Source: Volvox africanus
Lineage: Eukaryota > Chlorophyta > Chlorophyceae > Chlamydomonadales > Volvocaceae
Direction of reading: 5' to 3'
Length of the DNA stretch: 64,000 bases
Assembly (NCBI GenBank): GCA_030268105.1
Contig: BSDZ01000002.1
Span: forward strand, 27,724-91,723
The notes below the pieces were generated by a model. That model was not told where the DNA came from. It made no database searches and was given only the letters and a program-made list of their open reading frames with translations. How positions within the stretch are numbered: position 1 is the first letter of the stretch; the number at the start of each line of letters is the position of its first letter. Positions 47,604-59,935 of the stretch are shown in pieces. The position numbers and the translations under genes are program-made.

Positions 47604-50512
47604 ATGGATAAGGGACATGCGTGACTTGTCCCCACTTTCGTCGGTGGGCCACTTGCTAGAAGGGCTTACGACAACGATTGGCTGTCAGCGGGTGAGGAAG
47701 GGGGCAGGTAGTTCTTCCGGTGAATATGTTGGGCGCACTGGCGCGCTTAACAGGCGCGGTTGGGGTTATGACTTACTGTGTGAGGCGACTGGCTTTGCGT
47801 GTCTCAAAATTGCGGATGCGGTTTTGGGGGTTTTAAGGGTTTTCCAGAATTCTTGGACGACAAGTGGCCAGGAAAGCCATGAACGGCGTTTCCTGGACGC
47901 AAGCATTCCCAATCTATACCTATGCCCCCTCCCCTTCTGGTATCATCGGGTCCCTGGTTCTGTAATCTCGTGTATTAAACACTTGGCGGCCCCGCTTAAC
48001 TTGTCATGGGATCAAGCAACTATGCACGACGGGGAGGCATCCCGTTGCCATCCACTTTATTGCCACCAGTCAACATCAACACTCCTGCAGCCCGCAGCCG
48101 TGGCTGCAATCCCCCTACTTCCACCGGCGGTGCCCCCAACTCCCGTCTGCCTGGTGCGGGGTCTTGCAGAATGATGACGGTTGTCGTACACCCTGAATAA
48201 TCCACTCCCGTACCAACAACCCAGATCGGGTTTATCATGGCGGCCATGGAGGAGGTCGGGCACATGTGCGAGATGCTGAAAGTAAACGATGTGGTCATAG
48301 ATCGGGATTTGGGGATCTACAAGGAGGTGGTGCAGGTGGAGGCGCGGGTTCCCAGGGCCAGAGTCAGTCTTGGCAAATTGTAATTGGGCTTCGGTGGTCG
48401 CAATCGGACGTCTTAAGAGGATTTGATGAGACGACATAAGAGGACGATACTCCTAACATGCCCGACCATGCCATGCCACATCACACCCTAGGCTGACCTA
48501 ACATGCCCTGCTGTCCTCGCAGGCCAAGTCGTTGAAGGGGCGGTCTATCAGGGCGGAGAGGCGCTGGGTGGGGATGAGGGGAGTCTGTAGCTGGTGCAGA
48601 GTAACCTGTGGGGGAAGGGCAGTGGGTTAGCGCATGAAGCCGAGTTTGTTGACGACTACCGAACATAGGGGATAGAGTAAGTTAGCAAATGTGTCGAATA
48701 GCAGGCAGAGGTGTACCTGCGCCCATCTTTTAATTTTCCTCCAAAGTTCCCAGCACTTTACATGTGTTTAATGCATGATCGTCCGCTCCGGAGCACAGAC
48801 CCTGGCGGCCTCCTGCCTCTTCTGGGCGTGTCGGCAAGGGAAGCAGGCGTGCACGTTTAAGGAGAATCGTGGCGGTGCAGGGTAACGACGTGAGCAAGGA
48901 GATCGGGCCGGTGCTTCAAGGTGGGCAGGTCGGTGGGCGGGTTGGTGGATGGTGGCCGAGGTGGAGGCGTAGATGGGTGTCCTGATGAAATTTCAGTGAA
49001 TTCCGGAATGTAGGTCCCCGTAATGAAGGAATGGCATGTGATTATGTATATGTCCGTATGTGTGTGTCTCTGGGGTCTAGGAATGGGGTGGGGTGGAAAT
49101 CGGTAACACTGGCTATGTAGCTTTGCAGTCGTCCCAATGCCCATCCGCACGCTGTTCAGCTCCATTCTCCTAAACAATGCGGTTAACCACATTCATGAGT
49201 TCACCCCTCAATCATCCCTAAATCTCCTCCCGCCCATCCACCACCCGCCAACAGGACCTCCAGTAGATCAAGAAGATCGAGCTGCAGAAGCAGGGCGCCT
49301 CAGCGGACACTCTGGTCTTCACTATGAACCAGACCGTGCAGCACCCGGCGGAGTTTCGTGTTGGGTGGTATGGGGGCCAAGGGCTGACTTGAGGAGCGAG
49401 GGTTCTGTGGCGGTTTCGGTGTGTTTTTGTTTTGTGTGTGTATGCCCGCCTCCCCGGGGAAGGGGAAAGGGAAGTAAACACGGGTCAGAGGAAGCATACA
49501 TGTGCTTGAATCCGGGAAGTATCATCGTTCCCGCCATTCACCTGGTTCCGCATTGCCATCTGAGCTCAACGCTTGGGGCACTGTGCGGTGCTGCATCCTG
49601 GACGAAACGGGGTTTCCTTAGCTCCTGACCCGAGGGCGGTTGACAGTATAGACAGGGGGGGAGTGCCTAATGTGTGTATAGGCTTCATGACCGTGTGGGT
49701 CGGTGTTCGTTTCCATCCCCCCGAGGTGCACTCGAATTGCCGCAAACATGCATATCTGCTTTACATCCTGTTGACCGACCGAAAACCGAACTGATCACAA
49801 CGCCAGCGTACTCACTTGTCCATAGCACAATTGCTGCAAACCAGCTGCGGCTTGAGTCTTAGTGTAAGAAGCTGGCGCGGGGCGTTGCGCAGAACGCTTA
49901 GCCGGCAGACCGGAGGGTCCCATGGGACGGTCATATCATGGCCAGTCGTTACACCAACACCCATCGCGTCTGCCGTCGTTTTCATCGCTAAGGTGCTGTG
50001 GAGGTGAGGGCGAGGAAAAAATAGTTAGGTCTGGGTAGATTTCTTTATCGTGTAAGGGCTCAATCGGTGTTTGCTTTTACTGTACTACCCGTAATCTGGT
50101 CTGATGTGAAGAGAGCAGGGCGCTATCGTACACGTTTGGTGGTAAACGGCATTTACGGTCACGTATCATTGAAGATTTCAATTCAGTTGCGTATGGAAGT
50201 CGGCAAGTGCTGTCATTACCTTGCGGAATGGGCTGTGATGTTGCAATCAATGCGATGATTAATTCTTAGTTTCATAACACAGCAACCACAATCGGATGGG
50301 GGGCGGTGGGAAATGCGCCAGGGGTGCCATCCTCGCATCTCTGCATTTGTGGGTGTTGTCTACAAAAGACCCTGGAGACTCTACAAGAGCGGTGTACATC
50401 CTCGTCCGTACATCCCCAGGGGGGACATATAGCCGTGCGAGTTATTATGTCTTTGGCTAAAGAAGTTAAGAGAGTCCCCGACTACAGCGGGGCAAACCTC
50501 ACTAAGATCTGA
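47604..50512 (+). CDS. Transcription factor IIB (copy 4, noisy)
   Basis: Same gene, with the most disruptions. Exons: ATG 47604 (a base is lost just after, in the CVTC codons); 48225-48335 (+1, and the donor lost an A); 48523-48567; 48799-48920 (+2); about 49267-49357 (+1); an exon ending 50003; 50369-50512 (intact). These lie in the high-error block, so they should not be read as biological pseudogenisation. Confidence 0.8.
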
Positions 50513-50824
50513 TCACCCCGCCTCTCGCTCTCCATCCCCGTCACTGCATTTGTAACGTTTACCTTTCGCCGCAACACACATTCGAGGATCTCAAGACACT
50601 GCTGTAAATTACAACACGACAAAAACTAACAGGTGTAAAGGCAGCAGATTGGCGGCGACGGCTTTATTAAATTTACATGTCCGCTATGTTAAAGCCTTAC
50701 GACGGCACCTCCCTAAAGCACCAGAGGTCCACGGTGCCGGCTTCAGGGTATCTAATCAATGCCTCAGCGATCGTATCTGAGGGGAAAAAAGAGCAGATAG
50801 GCAATCCAGCGGCACAGCTGGATT

Positions 50825-50870
50825 CCCTCCCCCTCCCCTCCCCCCCCGTCCCCCTCCCCCTTTCCCTTTC
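50825..50870. repeat. CCCCCT simple repeat, copy 5 (46 bp)
   Basis: Same tract with an interrupted C-run (seven C then GT) within the noisy block. Confidence 0.9.
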
Positions 50871-51204
50871 TTAAAGAATTCTGAACTTTTTGTGCCATTA
50901 GTACACCGAATAGGTCCTTGGCGTGGTGGCGTCATTAAGCCTCAGAAACTGTGTGTGACACAGGGTGAAACAGCGCCCCTGGGTTACAATCCTCCCCACC
51001 CTGCAGTGAACGTCCTCGGGCGCCCCTGGCACCCCGTAGGACAGCTTTGCGCCTTGCACCCGACGGATGGGGTTAATACGCTTGGGTTTTGATTGGGTAT
51101 ACGGCAATACAAAAGTCATTGCATCCATCACCCCCTGTACCAAGTTGACTCAAATGATCGTGCATGGAATCGCTTTTTATTTGGTCGCTTGTTGTATATA
51201 AATA

Positions 51205-51741
51205 TCACCTGCGACTGGACTCCGCGAAAGTCAGTCTGGCTCTCCGGCCTCTGGCCCTTATGGGCCTGTCACGGCACAGAGACAAGACCCGACCGCCAAC
51301 CCCCACAAGCAAGTCTATAAACCCTTCCAACCATCCAGCTGTATTTGCATCCTGCTACGTGGTAGCGAGTGAGCTGATTTAGGTGACTCACAGTCCTTTA
51401 CACAGAGATTCTCAACACGGGGGACGTGCATGGGCGTGCGGTAAGCCACCAGGTCCGTAGCAGTAGTCAACAGCTTTAAAAGTATCACGGGTGTAAACAT
51501 TAGTTTTAGCACTATAGCAGCAAGCAGTGCCCTGACCCCACTGCCAATATCGCATTATTGGCGCGCGTTTGTCAGGATACGGCAACGCAGGGGGTCCATT
51601 TACCTTGTGTTATCAGTGTCAAACCGGGGGGACCGCCTCGGAGCAGCGGGCGTGGTAATATCTTAAATCATTGATAGGGTGGGACTGGATTCGATCTGAC
51701 ACGTGCTCGTGCTGTGTGGTTCCGCGTTGATTTCCAGCCAT
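51205..51741 (-). CDS. Unrecognised three-exon minus-strand gene, copy 5 (noisy)
   Basis: Same gene inside the high-error block. Exon 1 is scrambled at its 3' end (51615-51640), and exon 2 has extra and missing bases near 51513-51533. It cannot be used for modelling. Confidence 0.4.
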
Positions 51742-52153
51742 TCTTTCAGCAGTCAATATTCCTTCAGGATATGTTTCTCGAGGAAGAATCAAGCCTTCAA
51801 ACTTCCCCTTTCGCTTGCGCCCATTCCGGTAGCCTGAATCCGGACGATCTAGCTTGGCCGGGAGAGTATAACAAATAACAAACAACGCCCTGAAGATTGA
51901 GGGGCTCGAGTACGTTGACTAGTAGCAATGGCCGTAGTTGTGGCTTCAATGTTTCAAATCGCGACTGTCGTATTTCTCGTAATCACGAGCATTATTTATA
52001 GGTTTGTGTTGGTGATAAGGCATCTCACGCTCATGTGACGTTGTCCTAACGTTTTTCAACCTCAGTGCACATTTGCCCGTCTCTCTGGGCGCACGTTCTT
52101 ACACAACACTGTAGTCAGATCTTGTGGGATAAGGCGGAACGCCAGCACCTTTT

Positions 52154-52499
52154 ATGAGCATGGAGCAGCAACAGTCGATGCAGTCATCCGGGTTTGAGAT
52201 TGTGTCGGCCCTGATGAATGTAAGCCGTGTGGAGGCCGTGTCAGTTTGTTACGGCGACTGACGTCGTCAGACGGACAAAGCGTGATTGCGCTGCGACCCC
52301 TGCATGGTAAGTTGTATATCTAGCAGAGCATGTGGTCCTTGTAGCTTTTATCTTTCATCTTTGATTATGATTTTGTAACTCGCGCGATCGGGAAGTCAAA
52401 GAAGATGAGATGGCGTTTGCTCTTGCGGAGGCGGCCAAGGCGGAGCTCGCGTACGGAGGTGTGTGCATGGGAACGAATAAGTTCTTTGCCGTAGAGTGA
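52154..52499 (+). CDS. Unrecognised two-exon gene, copy 5 (noisy)
   Basis: Same gene within the high-error block. Exon 1 ends at 52306 with several indels. The acceptor reads CGCGCG instead of CGCAGCG (one A lost), so the splice site is not recognisable in this copy. Confidence 0.4.
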
Positions 52500-53642
52500 G
52501 TTGCCGTAGAGTGCGCTTCGTTACTAGCACGTAGCCATGTTCAGGAGTCGGCAAGTCCAGTTTATTGGTGGCAGCAGTCCGAATGGAAGTTAGCAGTCCG
52601 CTAAGAAGCTTTGCAGAAGGATTGCTTACAAAGATACGATTGCACCATCTGTTGCATTGCGCAAAACGAGTCCCCACCATGAAAGGCTCAGTGTGCAGCA
52701 TCCAGAAAATGTGCTATAACAAACAAGAAATGTATATGGAAATATGTGTTGTAAGTAGACTATCAGACATTTGGAAGCCCTGACGTTATAACGATAAAGT
52801 AGTCGTTATATGGTTTCTGATAGGTCGGTCCGGTCAGATAATCGCGCGTATAGCACGACAGATGGGACGAGCTCAGGTTGCTAGCGTACTGCCAAGTACA
52901 GCTCCAATCACACGATTGTTGCTAGGGGGGATCCCTATATCCGACTGATACATCACTTAATAACGATATGGAAGTTGCCTCTGCATGTACATTGGATGGA
53001 GCCTTTCTTCTCACTCGATGGTAAGATTAGTTTATAGTTAGATTCCGTACTGTTTGCTGCGTAACGCAATGAAATCACAGCTCATGGCACCAAAATAGAG
53101 AAGGGCAAAAATGACATTTGGGGGGATGCCCATAATGGGGTTTAGGGTTGCAGAAGGCCCTCGCTCCAGAAAGGGACGCTGTACTTGTGAGAGTGAGAGT
53201 CGCAGTATTTAAGCCTTGACAAATTCTCTTGCAAATTATGGGAAGGGTAATTGGGTACTGCTTAGTTAAGCGTGGTCATGCTGGTTCTGGGTGGTTTCCA
53301 GCCTTCCACGCCCTGCCTGGCGTGAATCCTTCCCTGGGGGGAGTGTAAGACCGCAGGGGCCTGAGCCCAGTGGGGACCCGGGTCGGCAGGGGGTGCAGGG
53401 GCCGGGGGCAAAAATGGTAGGCATGGGCGCTAATGAGGTTTTGGTGTGTGAAGTTTGGATTTGTTTAGCTGTGTTTGCACGATCCATTTCTGTATCCGTA
53501 AGTAAGAAATGCATCTCAAAACCCCATCAAGCGAGTGAACAATCTATGCATCAATTGTTCAACTTCTTAAGCCTTTTTGCCGAGAATATCACCCAAAATA
53601 AAGTAGTGAGCGAACACCGTGTGTCATAGCACTGTAGCATCC

Positions 53643-53872
53643 TTACCCAGCGAATTGTGTGTAGCGGATTGCTGTAAAACCCTTTTAACCCGTTGTACAG
53701 TGATGTGGGCAGAATTGCCGTTGGGCCCCCTGGACCAGAGAACATTGTGTACAGATTGCTGTAGCCCCCTTTACCCAGCGAAAACTGTGTAGCGGATTGC
53801 AGTACGCCCCCGTTTCACGCAATGTACAGTGTTTTGGTAGATCGCCAGTAGCCCACACTTACCCAGCCAATC
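53643..53872. repeat. ~43-bp minisatellite, copy 5
   Basis: Same monomers with numerous small indels, in the high-error block. Confidence 0.8.
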
Positions 53873-55993
53873 TTCAGTCATATGAACATGGCAAGCATCT
53901 CCAAGTCCTTGCACCATGATATCGCAATCAAGTGCACGAGGAACGTACCATTTTAACCAGCAGACGATACTGAAGCGTTAGTAGGGGATTCTCATTCCTA
54001 ATACGGTTATCAAGTGTGGTTATAGCCCAAAAACTTCAATTAATGTTACCTGCAGGGATGTGGCTGAGTCTGCCAGCACTTGCTGTGTAGGGGTCGTACA
54101 TGTACGGCACACGCTAGCACAATCTCAAGGTGCAGAAGCACCCTGTCAGCACCTTGAGAGGCCTCTCAACTACTACAACACTAGAACGATTTCCCAACAA
54201 ATATAGTGCTTCATTTGATAGTTCATATGTGCATGACTCTCCTTATATTATATGTATCTTGTTGCGTAGGTACATACAGACCAAGTAGAATCTTGCCTTA
54301 TCACTTCCTGCTTTACAGCAGCAGATGGCCGTGGCGAGTCTGGTCTGGGCAGCACATGGCAAATATATCTAGTGTGCATATTTTTTAATACCTGTATGTA
54401 GTCAAGCCCTTTTTACGAAAAGGTACCCATAACCCGTATTTCATACAAAGCTCAGTGATTATGATGACATACTCTGTTTATGTAATTATGTAGAGTAAGT
54501 CAAGTAGTCTCTTGGTATTATTTGTATCTGAGGGGGTCTTATGAACTGTAGCTTTCTGCTGCATCAATGCGCTCAACGCTTTGGGTTTTGTGTCAATTCC
54601 ACACTTACAACAACAATGTAGCAGCGGTTTCCATGCTTCAAATGAGGCCTTACTTCCTTTGTCGGCGGATTGTGCATGTGGTGCGGCATGCTGTGAAGGC
54701 ATGCATGTGACAATTTGGTTTTCAAGCACTGAGAAATAAGCACTAAACATCTTGCGGCATAAATGCCTCAAAAGGAAATCTTAATAGAATTTTTCATCAG
54801 TCTGTCCTGTCTAACTGGCTGGGGCTGAGAAATACAAATCTGACATGGTAATTAGATCGTAAGCAAGGCCATGGAAGTCTGATGTGACGGGAATATGGCA
54901 GAGGTCCTTGCATGCTGAACATGTTGAGCCTCCATTAGACAAATTGAAAAGGAAATACCCAGCCAAGCATGGCCAGCAGTTGACATGGATGCGGGTAAAG
55001 CTGCATGATAGGGGTGGTAGAAAGTTTATGATAGTCCAAAAGGATATCAAAGTTCATCGTGTGAAGGAAAGGAGGGGGCCACCTCTGGGGAATTGCCTTT
55101 TCCTTCCTTCTCACTATCCTCATACTCATATATGTATATCGCTCATCTCAACACATGGTACCAATGGATGAGAGGACTTTGAATGGCATTTGAAGATTTC
55201 CCTGAATTCGGTGTATGTGGGGTTGGAGAGAACCTCCATAAAGATCGGTCGTCGTATGTATTACTACGGGTTTCAGTGTCAAGTTGGTGGGAAGTCTCAG
55301 TCTTTCAGCTCTGGACGAATTCCTTTCTGAATCCTTTTGCTGGGGAGAGTGATCCTGCATGCAGCGTGTCTGGGTGTGGTATTGCAGACTAAACCCGTAA
55401 TGAAGGGTTAGTTTGATGAACACTACTGGCGTCCCCCTTTGGGTAAATAGTCGCTTGCAATACGACAAGGTTGTAGATGTAGAGTATTTGACCCTCAGGT
55501 AAGCTCCAAAATTGAAGAATCGTCTCGACAAGTAATGACACAGCTCTGGCCGTATACAAACGTTGGTGTACGGGATGTTACAGCCATAACAGTCGTAACC
55601 ATGTACTGTATGTATCTACTGATGCACGGCATATAGTATGTAATACGCTGTACAGAGAAGCGCCTTTATAATACTTAGTATATAGGATGAAATGCGTTTA
55701 GAATTAGTATTGAGCATTGACATGTCCTATTACAGCAGACAGGTAGCACGCACACGCCCAAGGATAGTAAATTATAATGATCTTTTGGCTGAGAGAAGGT
55801 TTCGATCATTTGGTGTAGAATGTCCAGTCCAAGTCCATAATGAAATCATAGCTCATCATGGCACCAGAAGAGAGATGAACCTATGGTGGCATTTTTAGGT
55901 GGAATCGTCCGTGATTAATTGAAGATGAATAATGAATCTGTAACTTTATCAATCATCATTTTTGACATTTGAACTTTATTCGCTCCACCAGGT

Positions 55994-57015
55994 ATGGAGC
56001 TGCAGCAGATTACTAATGTGCAGCAGCAGCAGCAGCAACAAGACATACAGCTGAAGCAGCTGAGCAGCAACTGAATGAGCGGGATCAACAACTACAACAG
56101 CAGGTGGACGTGAAAGCTGCAGAATGTTGCACAGCAGCAGGATGGTAAGCTCGTGGAGATCATGCGGCAGTTCACACGGCAGCAGGATGAGAAAATGCGG
56201 CAGTTCACACAGCAGCAGGATGAGAAGATGCAAGACTTCACACGGCAGCAGGATGAAAAATGCGGAAGTTCATGTGGCAGCAGGACGAGAAGATGCAAGA
56301 CTTCGCACGGCAGCTGCTGGATGAGAAGATGCGGCAGAGTTCATGCAGCAAGCTGAGGTATTCGGGAGAACCAGGTGGCCAGGTCTTACAATGTCTTCGC
56401 CATTGATGCTGACCATACCTTGGAGCCCCTGTTGGTGGAGTCGGTCCAGGCACAGCATGCCTTAGGCACTGCTCCTTCAGCTGTACCGGTCAACTTTCCC
56501 GCGACAGTGGATGCTATGTCCAAGCTCACTAATCATGATCTGGATCAGTTGCAGGTATTTCTGATATTCTATTTGCTTGGCACACATGGCAACTGGCTCG
56601 AGAATGATTATATGGTGTGCAGCCCCATTTTATGCCTCGTAACCTAATTAGTATTTTTAGTTCAGTGACATTCGTATTCTATCAGCAAATTTGAATTCTT
56701 CCCTAATCCCTGGCATAATGATATTGTGTTGATGGCTATGTGTATGTGCACGAATCTCTGCTGGATTAAGCCCTGAACGCAAGTTCTCTATCCGTGCATG
56801 CTTGCTGCTTGTCTTCCTTTCTGTTATCTAGCCTTTTGTAATCTGTATAAAATGTAGGGAGAAAGCATTACAGCTCGTCTCCTCTTTATCTGCACGTAGG
56901 ACTTCTACAACACTAAGTTTAGTGGGAAGTCCATCAAGACTCGGCGCTGTCGTTTGCGGTATACATTGGTGCTACGGGGGTCATCCGCCAGGCAGGCTTC
57001 TATATGGCAGAGTAG
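55994..57015 (+). CDS. PolyQ / hendecad-repeat protein, copy 5 (noisy)
   Basis: Same gene in the high-error block. Exons 55994-56554 and 56900-57015. Several indels fall in the repeat block, one G is lost in exon 2, and the stop region reads GAGTAGTGA where other copies read GAGTGA. Confidence 0.55.
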
Positions 57016-57650
57016 TGACAAGATCATATGTGAAGGTAAAGCGACCTGTGGCCTCTGGTATGGATTGAGCAAGTGAATGAAACAACCATATTTTGGTCAA
57101 TCCCCCTGTATTTCTGGCCCAGCTGTTCTTAATACAGCATCAGCAAGGCCTCGAAGGCCTTGCTGCTATCCGTCACTCCCTAGCTGCCCTTTTGATGCCC
57201 CTACCCCGATTGGATGGCACTAGCAAGCCGGGCATGCTTACGCCCCTAGTGTGTTCGGGCCTGGCATGGCCCCAGCCCACGCGCCCTTCCCGTTTGTGTA
57301 TGGGCCCCTGTGTTCTATGGGCCCCTGCTTTGTCACGGTGGTACATATTACTAAACAACCCATGCCTCCCAATCGCACCTTCCATGCGGTTTTCTTCCAT
57401 TTTGTACGCATATGTATGCCATACTTACTGACCTAGCATGTACATCTTTCCATCCTCCTCCAACATTATATTCCATCCTTTACTCAAATCTATCGCTTAC
57501 AATCCCTCCACGTTCAGGGGCACATTTTTGTCCTCGGGTGCAGGCCTCTGTCGCCTTGATTTACCTGCCTTGTACTTGTTTTTGTTCACCTTTCTTTTAC
57601 ACTGCGCTTACCCTTCTTTCCTCTGCCTGCGCACGTCCTTGCCATTGCAG

Positions 57651-57924
57651 CTGCTATTGCTGCCGCTGCCCCAGGTGAGTGGGCCGCCGCAGGCTTTGAG
57701 CTGGCCGGGTTGGATGGGTGGGTTGGTCGGGTTAAGGCGTGTGTAGTTCTTACAGGTGGGTCAAGAGGAAGACTTGCATGATAGTGGCAGCACCAGCGGT
57801 CAGATCAGCTTTGCCTGGGTACACCAACATGTGTATCACCTCACCGTCAGCAAGAAGGCCCATAGTATGCATGATAACGGGTTCCTCTTCCTCTTTTGAT
57901 CGCTTTGACTTACGGCCTTCATAG
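57651..57924 (+). CDS. Terminal exon(s) of an unrecognised gene, copy 5
   Basis: Same gene end: donor after 57674, terminal exon 57756-57924, with one extra A (GATAACGGG) near the end. Confidence 0.38.
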
Positions 57925-58910
57925 CCACCCCAGCTTTAGTACTTTTCACCCCAGCTCGTTTCCACTTGTCCCATTGGACATTGGACAGCGTTTGGCAATC
58001 ATCCGACTTTCATGGTTAGTCTTCGTTCCTTCAGTACCAGCGCCAGGATACACGTCATTGTGGTATATATTTGACTTGTCTTCTGTTAGGGTTTCAGGGT
58101 TTTGCTACTCGTAGCCTTGGCAGCTACCTAGTCGACATTCAAACATTTCCACCTTGTTTACCCTGAGGGATGAAGCCAGCCCCCAAGCTGCCATCCTCGA
58201 GGTTAGTGAGTGTGCTTACAGCTGCATCTCCACAGCAATCTGAGGTCTCGTTTATTCGTCCATCCCTCCGTGGCTATTGTACAAGGGCCGTGGGCATTGC
58301 CAGTAACCAGGAGCTGTCCGCGGAGTGATGCGGCCTACCGTGGGCTCATCCTGTCGATGATGGCATATTATTATTCTAGCTTGATGGCTTGCTGTCTGGT
58401 GGGATTTGACTCCGGGGTCTAACTCTTCCAGCGGCTTCATTGGCCTTTGATGCGTAAAAGCTGTCTGTAGACCGCCGAATTGGTTTATGTTTATGTGTTA
58501 TTGGTTTAAGGGGCCATGGTGGGTCCCGTGGGACACCAGAGTATTTGGCCGACGAGAAGGTCATCCCGTGGGCAATGGGGCTGCTGTGGTTCTTCAAAAC
58601 GGGGATCTTCCCGCCAGCCAGCACTTTACTCACCATTGGGAGTGCTATTCTGTTTTGCAGTTGGTGGTAGTGGGTGGGTGGTGAGGTGAGGCACAAGAAG
58701 TTGTTGGAGCTAAAGCAGCTAATTGTGACCACGAGGACAGGCAGCGCGGTGGTGTACTCTGGTGGGGTGGTGTTAAGTCCGCTGAACCTTTTGGGGAAAC
58801 GTTGGCGGCAATGCAGGAGCTGCAGAGGTTCGCCACGGGTGGTGGGCCATGTTAGCGTGCTTGACCACGTGGTGCAGGGTCTGGTGACGAGGCTATGGGC
58901 TGTATGGAAC

Positions 58911-59322
58911 TCATAATGTCTTGCCACGTTTGGGTAACTTGCTGGTTGCACACCACCGGGGTTTGTTGAGCAAGTGCTCAGGCACATATGTGCCGTCTTT
59001 GCCTGGAAATTGGTTCTTGAAAAACAGTTGGGCACTTAGCGGTCTGTTGTGGATCTGGACCTGATCGGTTTGTATCCCATATGAGCGGCAAAACATACAG
59101 CTGCTGGCGTAATATGGGCGAAATTGTGGCGCATCCTCTTACTCTGAAAACGGCAACAGAACTAATCAGTCAGCTCCTTCTTCGACGGTATCTGGCAGGT
59201 TTATGTCAGCGTGCGAACCAGGCGGCCAAAAGTGGGAAAGGGTTGGGAGGGAGACGGGGACAACATACCAGTCCCGGGAACATACTACTGGCAATTTTTA
59301 ATATCTTAGGCATCTCTCTCAT
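58911..59322 (-). CDS. Possible small minus-strand gene, copy 5
   Basis: Same model. Exons 1 and 2 are intact; exon 3 loses one C (CACCACCGGGG). Confidence 0.26.
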
Positions 59323-59935
59323 AAGTGTGGCGTGGGGGGTGTCGCACAGGGTCGCACCCTGGTCGCCCCTTGCATGATAAGATCATCTGGACATCCCACC
59401 AGGGAGCATCAAATCTGAGGTGTGGGGGGGTGGAAGACGGGGTGACCAGGTACGCAGGAACTGTTTAACAAGTTATATTAAATCAACAATATCTTGTTAA
59501 CTGGCAAAAAGAGTTTTTTGACATTCTGGGTTTCCTCGGGAAAGTCGGTATGCTGGATCATGAATGGTAGAGTTAATCGTTGTGGCAACCAGAATCCGTT
59601 TTGACAACAAACAGCTTTTTTGCATGGTTGCTTGCAGTAAAAATCGTTACATACTTAACACTCAACCGTTACATACCTAGCTGGTTGTATAAAGGATAGA
59701 TCATTGGCAACTTTCGCGACAAACCCAACCAGCCTATCCTTACGGTGACAGGCAAGAAGGCTGCCTATGAGATGTTACGAGCCAGAGCTGCAGTAACGAT
59801 ACTCGCAGTAACGATTCTTTGTTAATAATTTGATTCCTACTTAATACAGCGCCAGATCGTAGTGCCAGAAGTACGTAAACCACAGTTTATACACAGTTTT
59901 GGGTTGGTGATCACAGCGCCGTTTTTTCTTTCATC

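Larger units (their letters stand above)
36854..49148 (+). repeat. Tandem unit copy 4 (12,295 bp)
   Basis: Fourth copy, same orientation. Indel density rises through its second half (about 43.7 kb onward). Confidence 0.98.

Noticed and set aside
49149..57650. Pseudogenised copy of the unit
   Set aside because: Indels hit coding and noncoding DNA alike and look like read errors, so decay cannot be claimed.
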